A stretch of 64,000 bases of DNA from Halomonas sp. CUBES01 (GTDB lineage: Bacteria; Pseudomonadota; Gammaproteobacteria; Pseudomonadales; Halomonadaceae), in NCBI RefSeq assembly GCF_020991005.1, contig NZ_JAJLLW010000005.1:62001-126000 (forward strand), given 5' to 3'. The notes under the pieces were generated by a model. The model did not search any database. It was not told where the DNA came from and saw only the letters and a list, made by a program, of their open reading frames with translations. This document shows, piece after piece, positions 1 to 8,408 of the stretch. The translations under genes and the position numbers were made by a program. Each line of letters begins with the position of its first letter. Within the stretch, counting starts at the first letter, position 1.

Positions 1-80
1 GATATTGCCACGGCGACCAGTAGTCCCGCCATTTCAGGCCGAGAGATTCACAGGCCCAGGGGTGTACATGACGCCCAGGG
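1..80 (-). pseudogene. Truncated second copy of the LysE-type exporter gene
   Basis: Bases 1-30 match 844-873 and bases 37-80 match about 1343-1387 of the intact lysE-like gene downstream, nearly base for base, but the roughly 470 bases between these two blocks are missing. It is therefore a scrap of a duplicated exporter gene with an internal deletion, cut by the window edge, and it cannot encode a transporter. It joins directly to a tail that reads on the other strand. Confidence 0.75.
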
Positions 81-184
81 TGCTGTTGGGCTCGGCACTG
101 GTCGACTGCATCGAACACGCCACTACGTCCGACGACGCCGTCGAGCGGGTACATGGCCTGGTGAGCGAACTGGCGGAAAGATAA
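68..184 (+). pseudogene. C-terminal fragment resembling tryptophan synthase alpha (TrpA)
   Basis: A short frame ends at the TAA at 182-184. It contains GSALVDCIEH followed by a helix ending SELAER. The GSA(L/I)V motif about 34 residues before the C-terminus is how TrpA proteins end, so this may be the last part of a trpA-like gene fused to the lysE scrap. The rest of a TrpA is absent. The identification rests on one motif and a length match only. Confidence 0.4.
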
Positions 185-227
185 TAGTTGAGATACCTTC
201 AGTCTGAGCCATTCATGAGGTGAGACT

Positions 228-452
228 ATGAACATCCAAGAGCTTGTCAGCGAAGCAGAATCATTACCCGTTGAAGAGCGTGCAAGAGTCGTCGATGTGT
301 TGCTGCGTAGCCTCAACTCCCCTGAGGCTGATATCGACAAGCAATGGATCGACGTTGCCCGCAGCCGCTTAGACGATATACGGGCGGGTAAAGTGGCTAC
401 GGTTTCAAGTGAGCAAGTATTCGCTAACCTTCGGGCAAGGCTTGAGAGATGA
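228..452 (+). CDS. Antitoxin of a ParE/RelE-type module (addiction module protein family)
   Basis: This 74-residue protein resembles the short 'putative addiction module component' antitoxins (Unstab_antitox family): an N-terminal helix MNIQELVSEAESLP, then VEERARVVDVLLRSL and a C-terminal region that in the family wraps the toxin. The stop codon overlaps the start of the next gene by four bases (ATGA at 449-452), typical of a coupled antitoxin-toxin operon. Such antitoxins neutralise the partner toxin and repress their own promoter. A GAGGTGAG ribosome-binding site lies just upstream of the ATG. Confidence 0.85.
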   Translation: MNIQELVSEAESLPVEERARVVDVLLRSLNSPEADIDKQWIDVARSRLDDIRAGKVATVSSEQVFANLRARLER

Positions 453-739
453 GTGTTCGCTTTCACCCTGAAGCGGAAGCAGAACTAGCTGAAAGTACAG
501 AGTATTACGAAGACATTGAACCAGGCTTGGGATGGGACTTTGCGCTTGAGGTATACTCAGCCATCGAACGTGCGCACAGACATCCAGAAGTATGGACATT
601 ACTGGAGGGGGATATCCGCCGTTCATTGGTACGCCGTTTCCCTTACGGTGTGCTTTATGCTCTTGAGAATGACGATGTTTTTGTACTTGCTGTCATGCAT
701 TTACATCGAGAGCCAAATTACTGGAAGAACCGGCTATAG
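449..739 (+). CDS. ParE/RelE-superfamily toxin
   Basis: 96 residues. It starts MSVRFHPEAEAELAESTEYY, the classic opening of RelE/ParE toxins, and ends with the family's C-terminal strand region, VFVLAVMHLHREPNYWKNRL. It is translationally coupled to the preceding antitoxin. Members either cleave ribosome-bound mRNA or poison gyrase; the sequence does not settle which, although the HREPNYW ending is common among ParE-like members. The pair sits beside truncated gene copies, which fits a mobile or recently rearranged segment. Confidence 0.87.
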   Translation: MSVRFHPEAEAELAESTEYYEDIEPGLGWDFALEVYSAIERAHRHPEVWTLLEGDIRRSLVRRFPYGVLYALENDDVFVLAVMHLHREPNYWKNRL

Positions 740-803
740 GTTAGGTTTCCAATTTCGGGCGCATAAATCCGATGGCCTGGAAGCTTTACGCATAGACATC
801 AGC

Positions 804-1409
804 TCAGGACACAAGTGGCCTCCACACATGTTCGGCACCAATCGATATCGCCACGGCGACCAATAGCCCCGCCATCAGCCAGTTGAAGCCCTTCACGACC
901 CGCGTGCTTTTAATACGCTCACCCACCAGGCTACCGATGACCACATAGCTGCCGGGGGCGCCCGCCGCCATGGCGGACAGCCCCAGCGCCCAGATCACCA
1001 GGCTGACGCCCTGGATACCCGCCGCCGGAAACTGAAGGGTGGCAATGGGCAGGGTCGCGACGATGGCCTTCGGATTGAGCAACTGCATTACCAGCCCATC
1101 GCGAAAGTTCAGCAGGCGCGGCGCATGGTCAGGCTCGCCCAAATCCGCGTTGGCGCGGGCAATCTTGACGGCCAGGTACACAATGTAGCTACAGCCCAGC
1201 GCACTCACCACGATCAGCGCGTTACCGCTGATCCAGGCTGCTCCCGCCCAACCCAACACCAGCAGGTACACCAGCATTGCCATTCCCACACCCAGGCAAA
1301 ACCCGACCGACTGTTTGGCCTGGCCATTGATGCCTACATTGAGGCCGAGCAGATTCACAGGCCCAGGGGTGTACATGACGCCCAGGGCATAGGCGACGAT
1401 TGCTAACAT
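804..1409 (-). CDS. LysE/RhtB-family amino-acid exporter
   Basis: 201 residues, the usual length of LysE/RhtB exporters, with five to six hydrophobic segments and the N-terminal signature PGPVNLLGLNVGI followed by a glycine-rich helix. This family pumps amino acids or related metabolites out across the inner membrane using the proton gradient. It lies 25 bases downstream of an AraC-type regulator on the same strand, so regulator and exporter probably form one unit. The substrate cannot be read from the sequence. A deleted copy of this gene lies at the start of the window. Confidence 0.88.
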   Translation of the reverse strand: MLAIVAYALGVMYTPGPVNLLGLNVGINGQAKQSVGFCLGVGMAMLVYLLVLGWAGAAWISGNALIVVSALGCSYIVYLAVKIARANADLGEPDHAPRLLNFRDGLVMQLLNPKAIVATLPIATLQFPAAGIQGVSLVIWALGLSAMAAGAPGSYVVIGSLVGERIKSTRVVKGFNWLMAGLLVAVAISIGAEHVWRPLVS

Positions 1410-1434
1410 GGTGGAACCTCTAAGTTGGGTAGGG

Positions 1435-2265
1435 CTAACGCGCGATATCGCGCTGGTATTGGTGGGGCGTCATGCCATAGATACGCTTGAAGCGGCGGTT
1501 GAAATGGCTAAGGTCGGCAAACCCAAACCGCAACGCCACCTCATTCAGCGGCGCCCCCTGATCCAGCGCCGCACGGGCCGCATTGATCCGGCAGTTAATC
1601 ACGTACTGGTGAGGCGTCATGCCGTAGTGCTGGCGAAACAGCCGCAAAAAATGGTACTTGGATAAATGCGCGGCCTGGCTGATGTCGTCCAGCGACATAT
1701 CCGTTTCCAGGTGGGCGTGGATGTACGCCTTGGCAAGGCCCAGCAGGGCATCCGGGCGTTGCGTGACACGGCTGGGTTGAACACGGCCGCCTAGTTGAAC
1801 GGTTCGCTCAACCACCTGATAAAGCGCATTCTCCTGGTCAATGCAGCTACCGGCGTGGGTGCTCACTAAACGAGCCAGTTCCAGAATGGCGAGGCGCAGG
1901 GGCGCATCCTGAATCAGAGTTTGGTCGGAACGGAAGCCTGCGGCGCTTTCGCGGCCAAGCACCTCGGCGAACAGCGGCGTCACCTGTTCCGGGTGGGCAT
2001 ACACCATCAGGTAGTCCAGCGCTTGTGCGCCGCCCGAATGACCGTCGTGGACTTCCTCCGGGTTGAACAGAATCACGTTGCCCGGCGGGCTGCGATGAAA
2101 CTGCCCACCGCTGAAAAAGTCCTGACGCCCGGCCAGCGTAACGCCAAAGGCATACTCCTCATGGGCATGCGGGTCGTAGCTGAAGTCCTCAATGGCCGCC
2201 TTCAGCACCGTCAGTGTCGGCACATGATGACTCTTGAAGAACTCAAACCGGCTGGCGTTGCTCAT
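1435..2265 (-). CDS. AraC-family transcriptional regulator
   Basis: 276 residues. Residues about 25-110 form a cupin-like ligand-binding domain (HAHEEYAFGVTLAG, PPGNVILFNPEEVHDG). Residues about 175-272 carry two AraC helix-turn-helix units, ending RFGFADLSHFNRRFKRIYGM, the strongly conserved second helix. Position directly upstream of the LysE exporter on the same strand suggests that it controls export of the molecule it senses. It is divergent from the lipoprotein gene at 2405. A 34-base piece of this gene is repeated at about 3457-3490. Confidence 0.92.
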   Translation of the reverse strand: MSNASRFEFFKSHHVPTLTVLKAAIEDFSYDPHAHEEYAFGVTLAGRQDFFSGGQFHRSPPGNVILFNPEEVHDGHSGGAQALDYLMVYAHPEQVTPLFAEVLGRESAAGFRSDQTLIQDAPLRLAILELARLVSTHAGSCIDQENALYQVVERTVQLGGRVQPSRVTQRPDALLGLAKAYIHAHLETDMSLDDISQAAHLSKYHFLRLFRQHYGMTPHQYVINCRINAARAALDQGAPLNEVALRFGFADLSHFNRRFKRIYGMTPHQYQRDIAR

Positions 2266-2404
2266 GCCGACCTCTCCTGATGAAACCCAACACCTCGAAA
2301 CACACCCCTAGCTTATGCCGACAATGTCATTGATGCTTGTACATAATTGCTCATCGACTGTGCAATGATGGCCAATCGCTAGCGAACACCACCAAGGACT
2401 CGGC

Positions 2405-3451
2405 ATGAGAAAACTCTTTTCACTGATGATGGTGCTGTTGTTGACCGGCTGCGCCGTCATGGAGCCGCAAGCGGAACGTGACGCCCAGCGCGACGCCGGT
2501 CTGGCCATCCAGGAAGTCTACGAGGAGGCGCTGCCGACGCTGTCCGAGGACAAGCAGCGCCACTTTGCCCAGCGGCTCTATCGCCTGACGGGCGAGCCGC
2601 GCTGGCGGGCCCTCAATCATGCCTACGGTGAACGTCTACTGGCGCGACTCGAGGTGGATATCGTCGGCCTGACAGAGCCCGGGTACGCGGCCGCCCGCAG
2701 TCGGGCGATCGTTGCCGACTACTCGGAGCGCACGGCCAAGCAGCGTGCCCGACGCGCCATGCTGGGTGAGTGGGGAGAGATCGCCTTCGCCCGGTCGCTG
2801 CTGTTCCGGCTGGTCCAGGCCGAGTACCACGGCCTGCTGCCAGCTATTGAGGACCACCAGCGGGCGCTGGACTACCAGGCAGAGGTCGACTGGGAGTCCT
2901 TCCTGACCGACCCCGCGGTGATTGAGGTCTATGCCGCTCAGGTGGCCAACTATGCTTACTTCCTGCACCAGCTCGGCGTGATGGACCTGCGCCGGGAGGT
3001 GGAGGCAGCCTTCCGGCGCCACTACCCGCCCGAGCGAGTCGCTGAGCTCGACGACGCCGAGTACCGTAACTGGCTCTATGGTCTGACCCACTTCGTCATC
3101 GCTGACAGCCGCTACTACCAGCAGAAGGTGGACCCGGCGGTGCATGCCTGGGTGCTGGAAGCGCTGGAGCGGGAGGCGGCCGACATCCAGGCCCGCGCCA
3201 CGGCCGACATTCAAGCCGAGGTGGCATTAGCCTTCCTGCTGGCCGACCGCGAGGACCACCCGCTGGTGGGCCGGGTACGCGAGGCCCTGGTGGCGGCGGT
3301 GGACCCGGCCAGCGGCATCATCCCCTCGCCTTCGGGGAGAGTGGGCCTAGCAGGTGGTGAACATCGCAACGTTTTGGCGATCATGGTGTTACGCTGGCCG
3401 GGCCGCCTGCATCCCGGCCCCGACCTCTCGGACGAGATGGGCGGGCGCTGA
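2405..3451 (+). CDS. Predicted outer-membrane-type lipoprotein of unknown function
   Basis: 348 residues. The N-terminus is a lipoprotein signal peptide with lipobox LTGC, so Cys16 should be lipidated after cleavage. The mature part is mainly helical, rich in Arg, Glu and Ala, without a domain I recognise. The C-terminus (GGEHRNVLAIMVLRW) is unlike the helical body, but no frame break is evident. The gene has its own upstream region, divergent from the AraC gene. Its first 30 or so bases resemble the start of the gene at 3503. Confidence 0.75.
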   Translation: MRKLFSLMMVLLLTGCAVMEPQAERDAQRDAGLAIQEVYEEALPTLSEDKQRHFAQRLYRLTGEPRWRALNHAYGERLLARLEVDIVGLTEPGYAAARSRAIVADYSERTAKQRARRAMLGEWGEIAFARSLLFRLVQAEYHGLLPAIEDHQRALDYQAEVDWESFLTDPAVIEVYAAQVANYAYFLHQLGVMDLRREVEAAFRRHYPPERVAELDDAEYRNWLYGLTHFVIADSRYYQQKVDPAVHAWVLEALEREAADIQARATADIQAEVALAFLLADREDHPLVGRVREALVAAVDPASGIIPSPSGRVGLAGGEHRNVLAIMVLRWPGRLHPGPDLSDEMGGR

Positions 3452-3456
3452 AAGGC

Positions 3457-3493
3457 CCTGACGGCCAGCGTGACGCCAAAGATATACTCTTGA
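3457..3493. repeat. Short duplicated piece of the araC-family gene
   Basis: The stretch CCTGACGGCCAGCGTGACGC and what follows matches about 2121-2160 inside the AraC-family gene in the same orientation, with a 3-base deletion and a few substitutions. It sits just before the ribosome-binding site of the gene at 3503. This looks like a recombination scar rather than a functional site. Confidence 0.6.
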
Positions 3494-3502
3494 GGAATTT
3501 AC

Positions 3503-3823
3503 ATGGGAAAGCTCTTTTCACTGATTATCGTGCTGGCGCTGGGTTACGCTGGCTTGTACGTCTATTACGGTGTGGCCGTACAACAGGAAGTTGAACAGCA
3601 ACTGGAAGATCGCGGGCTGTCCTCCATCAGCGTCGATGACGTGACGTACGGGCTGGCGGCGCCGATCAGTACCTCGGCCAATATCGCTATTACCGTCACT
3701 TACCGCGGCGCTCAAGCGACCGTGGATATGGCCGTGCAGGGGCATCCGGTGTTCTCTGACGAGGTCAGTGTCGAATTTGACGGCCTCCAGGCGCTGCGCC
3801 TGGGTATCAGCTTTGGGCAGTAA
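3503..3823 (+). CDS. Small membrane-anchored hypothetical protein
   Basis: 106 residues: an N-terminal hydrophobic segment (residues about 4-24, LFSLIIVLALGYAGLYVYYG) that is either a membrane anchor or an uncleaved signal, then a predicted periplasmic beta-rich domain with no motif I recognise. A TGAGGA ribosome-binding site precedes the ATG. It ends 12 bases before the DapA-family gene and may be co-transcribed with it. Function unknown. Confidence 0.7.
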   Translation: MGKLFSLIIVLALGYAGLYVYYGVAVQQEVEQQLEDRGLSSISVDDVTYGLAAPISTSANIAITVTYRGAQATVDMAVQGHPVFSDEVSVEFDGLQALRLGISFGQ

Positions 3824-3835
3824 AGGAGCTTCATC

Positions 3836-4738
3836 ATGTTGACCGGCCTGAGCGCATTTCCGCTAACCCCCATGAACGAGCAGGGCATTCACGAGCAGGA
3901 GTTTGCTCGCTTGGTGACGCGCCTGGCGGAAGCCGAGGTGGACTCCATCGGCGTGCTGGGCTCGACGGGCAATTACGCCTATTTAAGCAGCGACGAGCGC
4001 GCCCGCGTGGTCAAACTGAGTGTGGAAAGTGCCGGCAAGGTACCCGTGATCGCCGGTATTGGCGCGCTACGCACCCGCGATGTGCTGATCAATGCCGAGC
4101 ATGCCCAGCAAGCAGGCGCGAGCGGCGTGCTGCTGGCGCCGGTGTCGTACCAAAAACTCACCGCTGAGGAAGTGTTCAGTCTTTACGAGACGGTCTGCCG
4201 CTCGCTGAGCGTGCCGCTCTGTGTGTACGACAACCCCGGCACCACCCACTTCCAGTTCAGCGACGAGCTGCATGGGCGCATCGCCCAACTGCCCCAGGTG
4301 CGCTCGATCAAGATACCGCCGGTACAGAACGACCTGGCCGCTGCCAAGGCACGTGTTGCAGGACTGCGAGCGTTAATTCCTTCTGATGTAACCATCGGCA
4401 TCAGCGGCGACCCGGCCGCCGCCACCGGGTTACTCGCCGGGTGCGATGCCTGGTACTCGGTGATCGGCGGGCTCTACCCGGATATAGCGCTGGCGCTCAC
4501 CCGCGCCGCCCAGGCTGGGGATACCGAGCAAGCGATGGCATGCTCCGAAGCGCTCGAGCCGCTATGGGCGCTCTACCGTGACTACGGCGGCAGCCTCCGG
4601 GTCGCCGCCACCATCGCCGAGCTCACCGGTAACGTCAGCCAACCCTGCCTGCCCCAGCCGCTGAACACGCTGCAAGGCGAAGCCCGCGAGAGAGTTAAAG
4701 CCGTTGTTGAAGCGCTTGCGTTAAGCTGGGGCCACTAG
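3836..4738 (+). CDS. Dihydrodipicolinate synthase / N-acetylneuraminate lyase family aldolase
   Basis: 300 residues, the family's usual length, forming a TIM barrel. The Schiff-base lysine is Lys159 in RSIKIPP and the general-base tyrosine is Tyr131 in VYDNPG. The phosphate/carboxylate loop reads GSTGNYAYL instead of the usual G-T-T-GE, which argues against a true DapA and for another pyruvate-dependent aldolase or keto-deoxy sugar acid enzyme. The ATG has an AAGGAG site. There is no lysine-biosynthesis neighbour. Substrate unassigned. Confidence 0.88.
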   Translation: MLTGLSAFPLTPMNEQGIHEQEFARLVTRLAEAEVDSIGVLGSTGNYAYLSSDERARVVKLSVESAGKVPVIAGIGALRTRDVLINAEHAQQAGASGVLLAPVSYQKLTAEEVFSLYETVCRSLSVPLCVYDNPGTTHFQFSDELHGRIAQLPQVRSIKIPPVQNDLAAAKARVAGLRALIPSDVTIGISGDPAAATGLLAGCDAWYSVIGGLYPDIALALTRAAQAGDTEQAMACSEALEPLWALYRDYGGSLRVAATIAELTGNVSQPCLPQPLNTLQGEARERVKAVVEALALSWGH

Positions 4739-4804
4739 TTTATGGCAGGCCCTAACTCGTGTCTGCGCTGAATCCGTGGCAATGCCCCGTTGAATGGAGC
4801 CGCC

Positions 4805-5275
4805 ATGCATCAGATAGCCGCCCAATGGATAGTAGAGCTACTCAGAGATAGACATATCCCGTTTCAGATATGCGGAGGGCTCGCCGCAAAGGGCTATGGT
4901 GCTGAGCGAGCGCTGAATGATATTGACCTGTTTGTCCCCGGTGAGCATTTTGCGACGGTGGTGGAGGCAGGGCAGGCGTATATCTCCAAGCCCGCCGCGC
5001 ACCGCTGCGAGGAAGGCTGGGATTTAACCTACGTCCAGTTCAAGTATGAAGGTATCAAGGTGGAAGTCGGCAACGCCGACGGTGCGCACGTTTTAGATGC
5101 CGTCAGCCAGTCCTGGGTACCGCTCGATATAGCTTTTGATCGTTATGAAACCGTCGAGTTATTGGGCCTGGCACTTCCCTTGATGTTGAAGGAAGACTTG
5201 ATTCGCTATAAATCGATGCTCGCAAGGCCCGTTGATCTCGATGATATTCGCGCTATGCGTGGGCGTGCACATTAA
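4805..5275 (+). CDS. Nucleotidyltransferase-fold protein
   Basis: About 156 residues from the ATG at 4805, which has GGAG five bases upstream; an in-frame TTG at 4790 is a poorer start. The motif GGLAAKGYGAERALNDIDLF has the polymerase-beta-like nucleotidyltransferase layout (GG, then D-x-D), with Asp-Ile-Asp as the metal-binding pair. A downstream Lys/Asp-rich C-terminus follows (LMLKEDLIRYKSML). Such stand-alone domains occur as toxin-antitoxin parts or nucleotide-transfer enzymes. No HEPN partner is adjacent and the role is unknown. Confidence 0.7.
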   Translation: MHQIAAQWIVELLRDRHIPFQICGGLAAKGYGAERALNDIDLFVPGEHFATVVEAGQAYISKPAAHRCEEGWDLTYVQFKYEGIKVEVGNADGAHVLDAVSQSWVPLDIAFDRYETVELLGLALPLMLKEDLIRYKSMLARPVDLDDIRAMRGRAH

Positions 5276-5313
5276 CGCCCGAAACTAAACCGCCACCCGG
5301 GAGAGCCTCATAC

Positions 5314-5745
5314 ATGCACTACCGCCCCATGACCATCGACGACTATGACGCCACCATCGCCCTATGGAACGAAAGTGAGGGCGTGCGGCTGCGCGATGCT
5401 GATTCCCGAGCGGGCATCGAGAAGTACCTGCGGCGCAATCCCGGCCTGAGCTTTGTGGGGGAAGAAGAAGGGCAACTGGTGGGCACGATCATGGCGGGCC
5501 ACGACGGCAAGCGCGGCTACGTGCAGCACTTATCGGTGGCAGATTCCCAGCGCCGCAAAGGCATCGCGACACAGCTGGTAAGCCTTTGCCTGGAAGCGCT
5601 CAAGGATGAAGGCATCCTGAAATCACACCTGATGATCCTCCCCGAGAACGAGACGGCCAAACAATTCTGGGCCAGTCAGGGCTGGGCATGCCGGTCGGAT
5701 ATTCAGCTGTACTCGTTTGTGAATGGGAATAACCCGAACGTTTAG
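5314..5745 (+). CDS. GNAT-family N-acetyltransferase
   Basis: 143 residues. The acetyl-CoA binding motif A is visible as VQHLSVADSQRRKGIATQLV (the R/Q-x-x-G-x-G/A pattern), followed by a motif B region ENETAKQFWASQGW typical of RimI-like acetyltransferases. It would transfer an acetyl group to an amine on a small molecule or protein. It lies 38 bases after the nucleotidyltransferase-like gene on the same strand and may share its transcript. Confidence 0.88.
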   Translation: MHYRPMTIDDYDATIALWNESEGVRLRDADSRAGIEKYLRRNPGLSFVGEEEGQLVGTIMAGHDGKRGYVQHLSVADSQRRKGIATQLVSLCLEALKDEGILKSHLMILPENETAKQFWASQGWACRSDIQLYSFVNGNNPNV

Positions 5746-5810
5746 CCGTTATCACCCCCACATGATCCAGATCATTCTCGCGCCTAAAGTGTGATGGGGC
5801 GAGCATGGGA

Positions 5811-5839
5811 TTCAACGAACGTTGCTGCTAGGCTAATTT
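5811..5839 (+). promoter_or_regulatory. Predicted sigma-70 promoter of DUF427 copy 1
   Basis: TTCAAC at 5811-5816 and TAATTT at 5834-5839 are 17 bases apart. The same -35/-10 arrangement and following leader recur before the other two DUF427 copies, which supports it as the real promoter carried along with the gene. Confidence 0.5.
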
Positions 5840-5872
5840 AACTAGAGCTAAAAAGCCGCAGGGAACAACCTA

Positions 5873-6195
5873 ATGCCACAGGCACCACGCATTACGCTTC
5901 ATCCCGTTAGCCAACGCGTGCAGGTGCATGTTGATGGCAAACTGCTAGCCGACTCCACACGGGCCCTCGAGCTCCGCGAAACCGGCTACCCGCACGGCGT
6001 TATATTCCACGCGAAGACGTGCGCATGGATTTGCTTACCCCCTCAGGAACGACCACTCATTGCCCGTTTAAAGGCGACACGGTGTATTTCTCGCTGGGCG
6101 AAAACCAAGACATTGCCTGGAGCTACGAGCAGCCGATTAAAGGCATGGAAACGATAGCAGGTAGGGTAGCGTTTGGTGGGGAAGTGAACGAATGA
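5873..6195 (+). pseudogene. DUF427-family gene, copy 1, frameshifted
   Basis: The first 43 codons match the intact DUF427 proteins at 11085 and 19365 (RVQVHVDGKLLADS, ALELRETGYP). After the codons for GYP a one-base change at about 5992-5998 throws the frame off. The other frame then continues with the conserved DVRMDLLTPSGTTTHCPFKG and GRVAFGGEVNE up to the stop at 6193-6195. The DNA keeps high identity to the other copies past the shift, so inactivation looks recent. A sequencing error at this point is an alternative. Confidence 0.8.
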
Positions 6196-6274
6196 GATTG
6201 AGGGGCATCAGGGTCGTTCACAAGTCTCCAGGGTATGGCAACCACGGGGATTGGACCTCAAATCACGACGAGGC

Positions 6275-8143
6275 TCAGCTCGACAGTCCTTCGGGACCGG
6301 GCACGAAACCGCCCAGCAGGCGGTCGATTTCCTTGGCGGGCATCGGACGGTAGAAAAAGAACCCCTGGACGAGGTCGCAATGCATTTCGCGAAGCAACGA
6401 CAACTGTTCGGCGTTCTCGACACCCTCTGCCACCACCTCCAATCCCAGCCGATGACCGATGAAGATGGTACCCTCCATGATGGCCCGATCTTTCGGCTGT
6501 GTGGGAGCGTCGCGGATGAAGGAGCGATCGATCTTCAGGGCGGTGACTGGAAAGTGCTTGAGATAGCTCAGGGAAGAATAACCGGTCCCGAAGTCGTCGA
6601 TAGCAATGCGAATACCGCGATGATAGAGGCGCCACAGGTCTTCGAGGACGATCTCATCGGCTTCGATGAGGACATTCTCGGTCAATTCGATGCCGATATC
6701 CCGAGGACCCAAGCCGTGACGCTGTAGCGAGTCTTCAAAGTTCTTGAGAGCATCGGGACGCACCAGTTGACGGCCCGAGACATTGATGTCGATGCGGTAC
6801 TCATGAAATCCCTTGGCACGCCATTCCACCTGCTGGCGGCAAGCCTCTTCGGTGACCCAGTCGCCCAGACGATGGATCAAACCGGAACGCTCGGCCAGCG
6901 GAATAAACTCGGCAGGCGAGATCGTCGGGCCATCGGCAGGCTCCCAGCGTATCAAGGCCTCGAAATTCTCTATTCGCCCACTGGCCGCCGAGACCTGGGG
7001 CTGGTAGTAGAGGGAGAATTCCCCGTTATCCAGGGCTTCCTCGAGTCGCGCCGAGAGATAGTGCTGGCGAACCAGCTCATCATGGAGCTTCTGTTGGAAG
7101 AAACGTACAGCACCCCGGCCATCCAGTTTGGCACGATTCTTGGCAACATCGGCATTACGGATCAATTCGCGTGACGATTCACCATTCTCGGGAAAGAGCG
7201 CTACACCCAGGCAGGCCGTGACCTGACGCTCCCGCCCATCCAGGGCGAAAGGTTCCCGAAAGACATTCTGGACATGACGAACGACCCGTCTGACATCGCA
7301 GTCCAAGTAGACGCCAGGAAAGGCCAGTACGAATTCATCGCTAGAGACACGGGACACCAGATCAGTGACTCGCTGGCACTCTCTCAGTCGCCGAGTCAGC
7401 TCAATGAGCAGGCGATCGCCCTGATCATAGCCAAGGGCATCATTGATCTCGACGAAGTGATCGATGTCCAGGTAGATGGTTGCCAGGCCATTGCCCTGGC
7501 GTCGACAGGATTCCAACAGACCGTCCAGGTCGACCTCGAAGGTCTGGCGGTTAGGGAGATGGGTGAGCCTGTCAAAATGGGTGGCGAATTCCAGGGCACG
7601 GTGGGCGCGCTTTTGGTCGGAAAGATCCACATCCACGCAGAACATCAAGGGTGAGTCGGTATGCTCATTGAGCATCAGATGCTGGGAGAAGACCGATACC
7701 AGCTCACCGCTTTTGTGCTGGAGCTCGAGTTCCTCGGCGGGTATATCGACCCCTTCATTGATCCAGGCGCGATGTGCCTTGATCACCTCGCCACGCATAA
7801 AGGCAGGAATGATCAGATCTTCCAGTAACTGTCCCTGGGCTTCCTCAGCGGTATAGCCGTAGAGACGAATGCTACCCTCATTCCAGTAAATCACTCGCCG
7901 ATCACGATCATACCCCTGAACCGCCACCTTCGGCAGGCTCTCCAACAGGGCGCGGAATCGCTGCTCACTCTCCAGATACTGGCGGCGTACTAACTCGACT
8001 TCTTCCCTGCCGGCATCATGCGAACCGGTGCTATTCGTTGAAGGTGTCTTTGACATCTTCAATACGAGCGCACCGGAAAACTCCCTGCGGTTCTTCTTCA
8101 GGCGTTCCGGATCTCTGTGATGTCGGGAATCGCTGGCAGTCAT
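6275..8143 (-). CDS. PAS-GGDEF-EAL protein, probable c-di-GMP phosphodiesterase
   Basis: About 620 residues. The ATG at 8143 is chosen over the in-frame GTG at 8152. Counting from the GTG, a PAS domain occupies about 60-180 (VIYWNEGSIRLYGYTAEEAQ), a GGDEF domain about 190-345 and an EAL domain about 365-610. The signature GG(D/E)EF is replaced by SSDEF (270-274), so cyclase activity is probably lost. The EAL domain keeps EAL (398-400), ELTENVLIE, DDFGTGYSS and KIDRSF, so c-di-GMP hydrolysis is likely. It has no transmembrane segment and is probably cytoplasmic, with PAS sensing a ligand or redox state. Confidence 0.93.
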   Translation of the reverse strand: MTASDSRHHRDPERLKKNRREFSGALVLKMSKTPSTNSTGSHDAGREEVELVRRQYLESEQRFRALLESLPKVAVQGYDRDRRVIYWNEGSIRLYGYTAEEAQGQLLEDLIIPAFMRGEVIKAHRAWINEGVDIPAEELELQHKSGELVSVFSQHLMLNEHTDSPLMFCVDVDLSDQKRAHRALEFATHFDRLTHLPNRQTFEVDLDGLLESCRRQGNGLATIYLDIDHFVEINDALGYDQGDRLLIELTRRLRECQRVTDLVSRVSSDEFVLAFPGVYLDCDVRRVVRHVQNVFREPFALDGRERQVTACLGVALFPENGESSRELIRNADVAKNRAKLDGRGAVRFFQQKLHDELVRQHYLSARLEEALDNGEFSLYYQPQVSAASGRIENFEALIRWEPADGPTISPAEFIPLAERSGLIHRLGDWVTEEACRQQVEWRAKGFHEYRIDINVSGRQLVRPDALKNFEDSLQRHGLGPRDIGIELTENVLIEADEIVLEDLWRLYHRGIRIAIDDFGTGYSSLSYLKHFPVTALKIDRSFIRDAPTQPKDRAIMEGTIFIGHRLGLEVVAEGVENAEQLSLLREMHCDLVQGFFFYRPMPAKEIDRLLGGFVPGPEGLSS

Positions 8144-8214
8144 GGGATCCACTTAAAGAAAAAACACTGTCAAGAGCCATCATTATGGCAACGATAAGCA
8201 CTTTCTTGTGATTA

Positions 8215-8287
8215 TCCTACACCTATTTGTAGGAGAACCTACATATATACCTCATCAACGGTTTGATCCTGTTTTTTTAAAAAAACA
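8215..8287. promoter_or_regulatory. AT-rich palindromes upstream of the dioxygenase gene
   Basis: Within the 8153-8408 gap lie TCCTACA (8215-8221) and its complement TGTAGGA (8228-8234) separated by six bases, and a perfect 18-base palindrome, T-G-T7-A7-C-A, at 8270-8287. The run of T and A contrasts strongly with the GC-rich surroundings. The block could hold the promoter or operators for the genes on either side. No clear consensus promoter was assigned. Confidence 0.4.
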
Positions 8288-8408
8288 TCCTTTTTTAGTA
8301 CATTTTTTTGACATATCGTTGCAAATCTTTTCATTTTCTTCCTGTTGGCCGCAGTGTTTACACCGGCCACACCGGGCAATTCCGCCCAGTTAACAGGAGA
8401 AAATCAAC

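Noticed and set aside
516..866. A 116-codon plus-strand frame overlapping the ParE toxin
   Set aside because: It is an alternate frame of the toxin gene with no protein family features.
5762..5775. Palindrome ATGATC-CA-GATCAT before DUF427 copy 1
   Set aside because: It is short, not present before the other copies, and has no assigned role.
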